Positions 58,458 through 64,000 of a stretch of DNA of 64,000 nt are shown here, in pieces (positions within the stretch are counted from its first letter, which is position 1; every line of letters begins with the position of its first letter). Source of the DNA: Opitutaceae bacterium (GTDB lineage: Bacteria; Verrucomicrobiota; Verrucomicrobiia; Opitutales; Opitutaceae); NCBI GenBank assembly GCA_016794785.1, contig JAEUHC010000019.1, forward strand, positions 124,001 through 188,000, given 5' to 3'. The position numbers and the translations under genes are program-made. The notes beneath the pieces are model-generated. The model ran no database searches and had not been told where the DNA came from. It saw only the letters and a program-made list of their open reading frames with translations.

Positions 58458-59534
58458 TCAAAGCGGGGCCGAGAGTTCGAGCCACTCCGGGTGGGCCCGG
58501 GCATGCGTGGCGATCTCGGTGAGGATTTCCTCGGTGCGCATGGCCGGACGCCATTGCCAGAGCTGCGCGGCCTTGGCGGAGTCGAGGACCATCCATGGGA
58601 TGTCGAAGGCGCGGGGCGTGGCGTCGACACCGACCGTGTGCGCGCCGACATGCCCCGCGCACCAGTCGCTGAGCTGCCGCAGAGACATGGCCGAAGCCGC
58701 GCCGCCGGAGAAATTGGCCACGCGATCCGCGGGCGTGATTGCGGGCGCGGTGAGTTGTTTTTCCAGCGCGGGCAGCAGGTCACGCGGGTGCAGGCAGTCG
58801 CGCACTTGGTGGCCGCAGCCGCCGAATCCGATGTAGTTCAGCGGTCGCTGCCGCAGCCACGCATTGATCCAGTAGGCGAAGATGCCTTGGTCGGCGCGGC
58901 CAAACTGCCCGGCGCCCGCGAGCACGCCGCAGCGATTGACAAAGACGGGCAGCCCGAACGTCGCGCCGTATTCGAGCGCGAGCGCCTCGCTCGCCAGTTT
59001 CGTCGCGCCGTAGAGCGAGACCGGGGCTTGGGTGGAGAAACTCTCATCCACGCCCGCCTCGCTCACGCCAGGCGGCAGGGGAGCGGCGGAAGGCGCGAGG
59101 CGGAAGGCATGCCGATGCGCCTCGACCGGCAGTGCCGCGAGCGGTGCGATCGCGTAGACGCGGCTCGTGCTCAGCAGGGTGAAGCCGGCGCGGTGCTGTT
59201 TGCAGAATTCCAGCAGGTTAACTGTGCCGCCGAGGTTGTGCTCGACGAGCTGGCGTGAACTCGTGCGGCCATCCACGCCGGCGAGCACGCTCGGATTAGC
59301 CGCGGCATCGATGACCCAGTCCACCGGAGGCAGCGTCTCGAGATCGCTGGCGGAACGGAGGTCGCCGTGAAAGAGCTTCACGCCCATGCGCTTCAGCTCC
59401 GCCCGGTTGGTTTCGCTGCCTGGACGGATGAAATTGTCGAAGCCCGTGATCTCGTGGCGCGTGTCCGACTCCTTGAAAGCGCGCGCGAGCGTGCTGCCCA
59501 CGAAGCCGCAGACGCCGGAGATCAGGATGCGCAT
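58458..59534 (-). CDS. NAD-dependent epimerase (CDP-paratose 2-epimerase-like SDR)
   Basis: 358 residues. The start ILISGVCGFVGSTLARAFKE is an extended SDR Rossmann motif, followed by GFDNFIRPGSETNRAELKRM, a segment typical of RfbE-type CDP-paratose/tyvelose 2-epimerases. Active site: LLSTSRVY (Ser) and LYGATKLASEALALEYGA (Tyr and Lys). RCGVLAGAGQFGRADQGIFA and IGFGGCGHQVRDCLHPRDLL match the C-terminal part of the same group. It probably converts one nucleotide sugar of the surface glycan. The exact sugar cannot be told. Confidence 0.86.
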   Translation of the reverse strand: MRILISGVCGFVGSTLARAFKESDTRHEITGFDNFIRPGSETNRAELKRMGVKLFHGDLRSASDLETLPPVDWVIDAAANPSVLAGVDGRTSSRQLVEHNLGGTVNLLEFCKQHRAGFTLLSTSRVYAIAPLAALPVEAHRHAFRLAPSAAPLPPGVSEAGVDESFSTQAPVSLYGATKLASEALALEYGATFGLPVFVNRCGVLAGAGQFGRADQGIFAYWINAWLRQRPLNYIGFGGCGHQVRDCLHPRDLLPALEKQLTAPAITPADRVANFSGGAASAMSLRQLSDWCAGHVGAHTVGVDATPRAFDIPWMVLDSAKAAQLWQWRPAMRTEEILTEIATHARAHPEWLELSAPL

Positions 59535-59640
59535 GGGGCAGTGAAAGGGAAAGTGCCGGCACGGGTGAAGGGGAAAGTGCGTCTTGGCCCTGCGACTTAG
59601 CCCTTCCCTTCCACCCCCGCTTTGACTTTCACTCCCCGCG

Positions 59641-60315
59641 ATGAGCCAGCTGCGCGGCGACTACAAATCGGTCTGGAACTCCCTCTCGGGCTCCAAGGAG
59701 GACGCCTACCTCGTTGTTTCGGGCTACACCGACGAGGACAAGTTCCACGCCGACGCTGAGGATACTGTCGATATCCTGCGCGACACCATCGGCGTGCATG
59801 CCGAGGACACGTTTCTCGAAATCGGCTGTGGCGTGGGCCGGGTGGGCCGCGTGCTCTCGCCGTTTGTGCGCCATTGGATCGGGTGCGATGTCTCGGCGAA
59901 CATGCTGCGGCTCGCCGGCCGCCGGCTGCTCGGCCTGACCAACATCAGCCTCCAGGAGATCTCCGGCTATGACTTGCAACCGATCCCCGATGCATCGGTC
60001 GACGCGGTCTATACGACGGTGGTGTTCATGCACCTCGAGGAATGGGATCGCTACAACTATGTCTGCGAGGCCATGCGCGTGCTCAAGCCCGGCGGCCGGT
60101 TCTACTGCGACAACGTCGACCTCGCCTCGCCCGCCGGCTGGGAGGTGTTTCACAACAGCCTCGGCTACAGGGCGGGCGATCGCCCCGCGTATATCTCAAA
60201 GTGCTCCACGCATCCGGAGATCGAGGCGTTTCTCAAGCACGCGGGCTTTGCCGACGTGAAGGTCGCGGGCCGGCTGAACTTCTGGGTTTACGGCTGGGGC
60301 CGGAAACCGCAGTAG
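59641..60315 (+). CDS. SAM-dependent methyltransferase
   Basis: 224 residues. The class I core is complete: DTFLEIGCGVGRVGRVLSPF near residue 58, WIGCDVSANMLRLAGRRLLG, DAVYTTVVFMHLEEWDRYNY with the hydrophobic loop, and AMRVLKPGGRFYCDNVDLAS near residue 150. The N-terminal WNSLSGSKEDAYLVVSGYTD resembles methyltransferases in O-antigen and glycopeptidolipid clusters. It is divergent from the epimerase gene and convergent with the secreted-protein gene 7 bp on. Confidence 0.88.
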   Translation: MSQLRGDYKSVWNSLSGSKEDAYLVVSGYTDEDKFHADAEDTVDILRDTIGVHAEDTFLEIGCGVGRVGRVLSPFVRHWIGCDVSANMLRLAGRRLLGLTNISLQEISGYDLQPIPDASVDAVYTTVVFMHLEEWDRYNYVCEAMRVLKPGGRFYCDNVDLASPAGWEVFHNSLGYRAGDRPAYISKCSTHPEIEAFLKHAGFADVKVAGRLNFWVYGWGRKPQ

Positions 60316-60322
60316 CGCGGGC

Positions 60323-60982
60323 TTACGGCTGCCCTGCGGGAGTTTGAGCCGGCGTCGCCGCTGCGCTGCCGCCCTCGCTGGTCTTGCGCTGGGCTTCCTC
60401 GTAGGCGCGACGTTGAGCCATGCCGATTTCGAGAAGATCGCTCACCAGCATGCGCGCCTCGGTCTCCTGTTTCTGCTGCTCGCTTTGCGGAGTGGCAGGC
60501 GCCGCGACTGCGGGGACCGCGTTCACCGCGACGTTCGTGGTCGGCGGCACGGTGGTGAACGCGGGTTGGGGCGCGGGCGCGTTGAAGCCGACTTGGATCG
60601 GCGCCACGGGCTTGGGCCCGCCGCCGCCGCTTGATGCCTTGCGGAGCGAAAGGACTTTCTCGACTCCGTTGAACTTCACCACGGCCTGCTCGCGATCGCC
60701 ATCGTAGTTGACCACCGAGATGCCGTCCTTGGTCTCGCCCTTCGCGATCCAGGAGGTTTTCTTTGAGTCCTTGTTCTTGAAAACCAGCTCGGTCTTTTTC
60801 CCGATCGTGCTCACGGCGGCGAACTCGATGCTCTCCGCCGGGGCGCCGACGGTCGCGGCGGGACCGCCCGCAGGGCTGAAGGGTGAGGTTTTCGGCAACG
60901 GGTTGCTGCCCTCGGCTGCCATGGCGACTCCCGCCGCTGCTATGGCGAGCGGGAGGAGGAGGGCGCGGACGGCGGGCTTCAT
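60323..60982 (-). CDS. Secreted protein of unknown function with Pro/Ala-rich tail
   Basis: 219 residues from ATG 60982. The signal peptide is ALLLPLAIAAAGVAMA. A small beta-rich domain follows (about 60-125: ESIEFAAVSTIGKKTELVFK, KTSWIAKGETKDGISVVNYD, EKVLSLRKASS), resembling the strand pattern of a GspC-like or OB-type fold, then a low-complexity linker (Pro, Ala, Val) and a helical end (EARMLVSDLLEIGMAQRRAY). No motif gives a function. It could be a periplasmic component of an envelope machine; this is only a guess. Confidence 0.7.
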   Translation of the reverse strand: MKPAVRALLLPLAIAAAGVAMAAEGSNPLPKTSPFSPAGGPAATVGAPAESIEFAAVSTIGKKTELVFKNKDSKKTSWIAKGETKDGISVVNYDGDREQAVVKFNGVEKVLSLRKASSGGGGPKPVAPIQVGFNAPAPQPAFTTVPPTTNVAVNAVPAVAAPATPQSEQQKQETEARMLVSDLLEIGMAQRRAYEEAQRKTSEGGSAAATPAQTPAGQP

Positions 60983-61021
60983 GACGGTGAGAATAGACGA
61001 TGGGGCGTCATCCAAGCTACG

Positions 61022-61840
61022 TCAAATTTGGCTGATACTTGAGCCTGCCGGAGCCTTGCGCGCGGCCACGAGCAAGGCGCTGCCATGGATGTTGGGGTGC
61101 TCCTCGGTGCGGAAATCGGTGAAGCCGAACTGCCGCAACGCGCCCAGGATCTCGCCCTTTTCCATCCAGTAGCTGAAGACTTCGCCGCCGCCGCAGAAGC
61201 CTTTCCAATCGAGCGACGGCCCGTAGTTGAAGCGGTGCACCGTGTGCGGGAAGCCCGCCGTTTCCATCGCGATCTTGTCGGTGAATTTGGCGCCGGGCAC
61301 GGGGTTCTTGGCGACGAACACGGGGTCGTAGAATACCGTCCAGAGGAAGATCGCATCGCAGCGCCGCGCGAGCAGCTCAAGCAGCTCAACCGGGTTGGTC
61401 AGATGATAAAGGATGCCGCAGGCGATCCCGACTTCGAAGTGGCGATCGGTCTGCTTCAGGAATTCGAGACAGTCGCCGAGCAGGAAGCGGGCGCGCGGGA
61501 TGCCGAAGGTTTCCTTGGCCACGAGGCACTTGAGGTAGGCGCGGGCATTGGCTTCGACGGCGGTGATGGATTGGGCGCCGAGGCGATCGAGCAAGTAGGT
61601 GTGGCCGCCTTCGAGCGGGCCGAGTTCGAGCACGTCGCGGCCCGTGACGCCGCCCTCCAGGCCCATCTCCATCAGGCGGTGGTGCGCCCACGCGATCCGT
61701 GGATCGTCGAAGAGCGGGGTGGCCCCGGCCTTGAGCTCGGGTCGCACTGCCGGCGGCTGCGAGGACCACTCGCCGGCGAAGAGATCGAGGGCGTTTTGGT
61801 CGGACGGCGCGGTGCCGAAGAAGTGCTTGAAGTCGGACAT
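61022..61840 (-). CDS. SAM-dependent methyltransferase
   Basis: 272 residues. The glycine-rich SAM motif is VLELGPLEGGHTYLLDRLGA near residue 70, with the acidic residue of ITAVEANARAYLKCLVAKET and the later GIACGILYHLTNPVELLELL. The pattern LELGPLEGGHTYLL is common in a methyltransferase family of polysaccharide loci that I cannot name precisely. Its start is 34 bp after the stop of the protease gene on the same strand. It probably acts on a sugar precursor or on a capping residue. Confidence 0.83.
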   Translation of the reverse strand: MSDFKHFFGTAPSDQNALDLFAGEWSSQPPAVRPELKAGATPLFDDPRIAWAHHRLMEMGLEGGVTGRDVLELGPLEGGHTYLLDRLGAQSITAVEANARAYLKCLVAKETFGIPRARFLLGDCLEFLKQTDRHFEVGIACGILYHLTNPVELLELLARRCDAIFLWTVFYDPVFVAKNPVPGAKFTDKIAMETAGFPHTVHRFNYGPSLDWKGFCGGGEVFSYWMEKGEILGALRQFGFTDFRTEEHPNIHGSALLVAARKAPAGSSISQI

Positions 61841-61873
61841 GCCGCCCGTGAGTGCCCGGAACCGCCGCCGATT

Positions 61874-63661
61874 TCAATTCGGCATCTCGTAAATCTCGAT
61901 CAGGGCCACGCCGGTTTCGCGGATAAATCCGGTGACCTCAGCCGTGTAGTTGCCCGGTGGGAGCGTGACCAGCATCACGGAGTCGAGTCCGCCAAACTCG
62001 GTCCTTTCACGCAGCTCCTGCAGGCCAAACGCGCCGACTCGACGGGCGGCGTCTCGTAGCCCGGGCATGGCGCCAAACGGCGTGTCCCAGTCGTCGTTGT
62101 AGCGGACAGTGGCGCCGGTGGCGTCGCGCAACGTGAGCTCGGGATCCACCAAGGCGCCCGGCAAGCCGAAGTTCCGCAGCGTGGGGCCGACGGCACGAAT
62201 GAGGAAAGTGCGCGGCCCCGGGCCGCGCACAACCAACCCGGCAATCAGGCTCTGATCCGACAGGCCGACGGAACCGCGGGTCGAAAGGTTGCCCAGTCTG
62301 CTCGCTCCGGGGGCGGTTGGTTCTGGATCGGCATCATAGACCTCGATGAGGGCCACCCCAGTCGCATTATCGGCGTCTGTGACGAGGGCAGTGTAGTTGC
62401 CCGGTGCCAGGGACGTGAGCAACGCGGCGTCGTTGCTGCCGGTTGGCAGGGCAAATGCGCCCACGCGGACCGCTGCGGCCATGACCTCAGTTGCGGCGGA
62501 TTGATTGCCCCAGTCGCCATTGTGATTAATCGTGCGGCTTGTGCCGTCGAACAGGGTCAGTTCCGGATTCGCGAGCGTGCCGGAAACGCCGAACGCGGCG
62601 AGCGTGCCGCCGCCGACCGCGCGGATGAGCACGCGCTTCGGCGTCGTGCCGGTCACAACAAAGCCGCAGATCATCGCATTGGCGCCGGTGCCCACGTGGC
62701 CGCGGGTCGAGATGTTGGCCAGGCGCGTCTCAGGTGTCAGGGTGGCAGGACGCACCGTGAGCTCCGCCGGTTCGCTCAGCACGGCGCCGGTCGCGGTGTA
62801 GGCGAGCACTTGGTAGCTGCCGGCATCCGCGCGCTGCGCACTGCCCAGAGTAAACACGGGCCCCGTCTCCCTTTCGAGCGGCTCGGGCTGGCCTCCCAGC
62901 CGCGTGATCATCCATACATAGCGCAGCGGCCCGCCGGTGTTCGCTCGAGCGGCCACGCTGAAGCTGGTTGGCTCGGCGATACTGCGGACGAGGCTGACGG
63001 GCTGGGTGCTGATGGTGACGGCGCCGTTTGGGAAATACAGCGAGCGGAGGCCGGCGATGTCGTCGGCCTGCAGGGTTTCGACGTTGCTGATCGTGCTGTT
63101 CATGACCGCTACGACATTCTGCGGAGGGGTTGCTTCGTCGGGATGATTGAGGCCGAGCACATGCCCAAATTCATGCAGGAGGATACGGCGCAGATCTAGG
63201 GGCATCTCGGCGGGCGTGGGACCGCCGCGCAAGGTGCCGCGGTAGGAATCCCAAGTCAGTGCGGCGTTCACGATCACGTCGCTCTCGGTGAACGTGGTGC
63301 CTTGGCTGTTACTGAGTGTGATAGTGAGGGTTCGGCTCGTCAGGGCTAGGCCGTAAGCGTCGCGGCTGAAAAAAACGGTGTTTATGCGATCCTCCTTTGT
63401 TGAGGGAGTCAGGGGCGGTGCGACTACCGTGGCGAAACGCACGCGACCGAGCTGGAGATTCCAATCGGCCGCGGCCGCAGCAGCCACCTGGTTCCACGAG
63501 GTGGCGCCGTCGCTCAGGGGCCGGGGTGGCTCGCCGAGCTGCAGCTGCAAGGTGACCGTGCCGCCCAGGCGGAAGACTCCGCTGCGCTCGAAGGCCACTG
63601 TCGTGGCCGCAAGGACCACGGTCAGGATGAAGGAAGCAAAGACTTTACCGTGCGACAGCAT
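61874..63661 (-). CDS. Secreted matrixin-like metalloprotease with Ig-like domain and two C-terminal repeats
   Basis: 595 residues from ATG 63661 (signal peptide FASFILTVVLAATTVAFE). The catalytic zinc motif HEFGHVLGLNH is at residues 163-173, as in matrixins and astacin-like metzincins. An Ig-like domain covers about 215-315 (VTISTQPVSLVRSIAEPTSF ... DAGSYQVLAY). Then two tandem repeats of about 130 residues follow, each starting RLxNxSTRGxVG and including (I)CGFVVTGTTPKRVLIRAVGG and IAGLVVRGPGPRTFLIRAVG. They are a module seen at the ends of many verrucomicrobial secreted proteins. It probably digests protein outside the cell. Its start overlaps the end of the upstream gene by 17 bp. Confidence 0.85.
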   Translation of the reverse strand: MLSHGKVFASFILTVVLAATTVAFERSGVFRLGGTVTLQLQLGEPPRPLSDGATSWNQVAAAAAADWNLQLGRVRFATVVAPPLTPSTKEDRINTVFFSRDAYGLALTSRTLTITLSNSQGTTFTESDVIVNAALTWDSYRGTLRGGPTPAEMPLDLRRILLHEFGHVLGLNHPDEATPPQNVVAVMNSTISNVETLQADDIAGLRSLYFPNGAVTISTQPVSLVRSIAEPTSFSVAARANTGGPLRYVWMITRLGGQPEPLERETGPVFTLGSAQRADAGSYQVLAYTATGAVLSEPAELTVRPATLTPETRLANISTRGHVGTGANAMICGFVVTGTTPKRVLIRAVGGGTLAAFGVSGTLANPELTLFDGTSRTINHNGDWGNQSAATEVMAAAVRVGAFALPTGSNDAALLTSLAPGNYTALVTDADNATGVALIEVYDADPEPTAPGASRLGNLSTRGSVGLSDQSLIAGLVVRGPGPRTFLIRAVGPTLRNFGLPGALVDPELTLRDATGATVRYNDDWDTPFGAMPGLRDAARRVGAFGLQELRERTEFGGLDSVMLVTLPPGNYTAEVTGFIRETGVALIEIYEMPN

Positions 63662-64000
63662 GGCCGCGTATTTGGTGTGTGCGCACTTGGGCGAGAAAAT
63701 CGGCCGGGGTGAGGGCCGCAGCGACCGGCCGCGCCATCGTGGGGAGCCGCGCGGGATCGAGCATCGGCAGTCCGACCTCGGCGGCCGAGGTGAGCGGCGT
63801 GCGGTTGTGGCGCGCAACGTAGTCGTGACCGGTCGTGGCGTCGGTGAGCACGCGGTAGCGGCCGTGGTAGAATCCGACGAGCGGGCAAAACAGCCGGCCA
63901 TTTCCCTGCACAAAGAGGATCTCGCGGTCGCCGACTTTGAACTGTGGCATGCCCGCGATGAGGGCGCTCTTGTCGCCGAGCGTGCCGCCGGCGAGCGTGA
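63645..64000 (-). CDS. Conserved protein of unknown function, 3' part
   Basis: At least 117 residues; the frame is open to the window edge, so the start is outside. Visible: TLAGGTLGDKSALIAGMPQF, then KVGDREILFVQGNGRLFCPL, VGFYHGRYRVLTDATTGHDY and a helical end ADFLAQVRTHQIRGH. An ATG at 63950 would give 101 residues but would cut a conserved-looking beginning. It overlaps the matrixin gene by 17 bp and is presumably cotranscribed, so it may be an inhibitor, partner or secretion aid of the protease. This is inference. Confidence 0.7.
   Translation of the reverse strand, partial: TLAGGTLGDKSALIAGMPQFKVGDREILFVQGNGRLFCPLVGFYHGRYRVLTDATTGHDYVARHNRTPLTSAAEVGLPMLDPARLPTMARPVAAALTPADFLAQVRTHQIRGHAVAR

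Noticed and set aside
1..64000. CRISPR arrays, rRNA, tRNA, insertion-sequence transposases, phage genes
   Set aside because: No regularly spaced repeats, no rRNA or tRNA-like folds and no transposase or integrase motifs were recognised by reading. A covariance-model scan was not possible here.

Overview
The window is GC-rich, densely coded bacterial DNA and most likely comes from a Verrucomicrobium of the Opitutaceae type. The evidence is the mixture of families: three large SusC/Oar-like TonB-dependent receptors without SusD partners, an ECF sigma factor followed by a FecR-LamG protein, a sulfatase, a 610-residue GreA with a long N-terminal extension (an arrangement known in the PVC superphylum), an ArsR-methyltransferase fusion, and a secreted matrixin-type protease with two C-terminal repeats typical of this phylum. 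Many starts lack a clear Shine-Dalgarno sequence and many gene pairs overlap by ATGA. No rRNA, tRNA, CRISPR array, prophage or transposase was seen. The taxon is inferred from gene content only.

Layout, left part. 1-6402: end of a sulfatase, a TonB-dependent receptor, and a divergent ECF sigma/FecR-LamG pair. 6403-11825 (minus strand): one tightly overlapped operon, sorC - 36-codon small gene - araM (glycerol-1-phosphate dehydrogenase) - organophosphate antiporter-like MFS - AraL/NagD-type HAD phosphatase - secreted glycerophosphodiesterase. A divergent TonB receptor (11904-14867) faces it across an AT-rich, palindromic candidate operator. Together these look like uptake and catabolism of a glycerol-phosphate diester. 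14883-21199: a PAS-AraC regulator, a secreted DPP-IV-like prolyl peptidase, and three overlapping genes matching the hydroxyproline pathway (epimerase, FAD oxidoreductase, DHDPS-like deaminase).

Middle. 21213-32596 is largely housekeeping: two paralogous lipoproteins, a P1B-4-type metal ATPase, a DinG/XPD helicase, a PP2C phosphatase with a small TPR partner, an RsmB-like rRNA methyltransferase, the large GreA with a good terminator, an ArsR-methyltransferase fusion and a secreted protein of unknown function.

Right part, 32613-61840: a surface-glycan region. It holds an alpha-oxoamine synthase (possible sphingoid or lipid base enzyme), five soluble or membrane-anchored glycosyltransferases, five large polytopic membrane proteins of GT-C type (four with a shared C-terminal beta-rich tail), four methyltransferases, four SDR nucleotide-sugar enzymes, rmlA, rmlB and a plant-type bifunctional epimerase/reductase in place of rmlC and rmlD. 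A 23S-intervening-sequence-type four-helix-bundle gene sits among the rhamnose genes, and a GGCGATGGGC-family repeat lies at its ends and at the neighbouring junction. A third TonB receptor (54296-57568) lies inside this region. The window ends with a matrixin-like protease and the 3' part of an overlapping upstream gene.

Two other dispersed repeats (18018-18083 and 40761-40832) are double-hairpin elements related to each other in opposite orientation; one supplies the stop codon of a glycosyltransferase gene.
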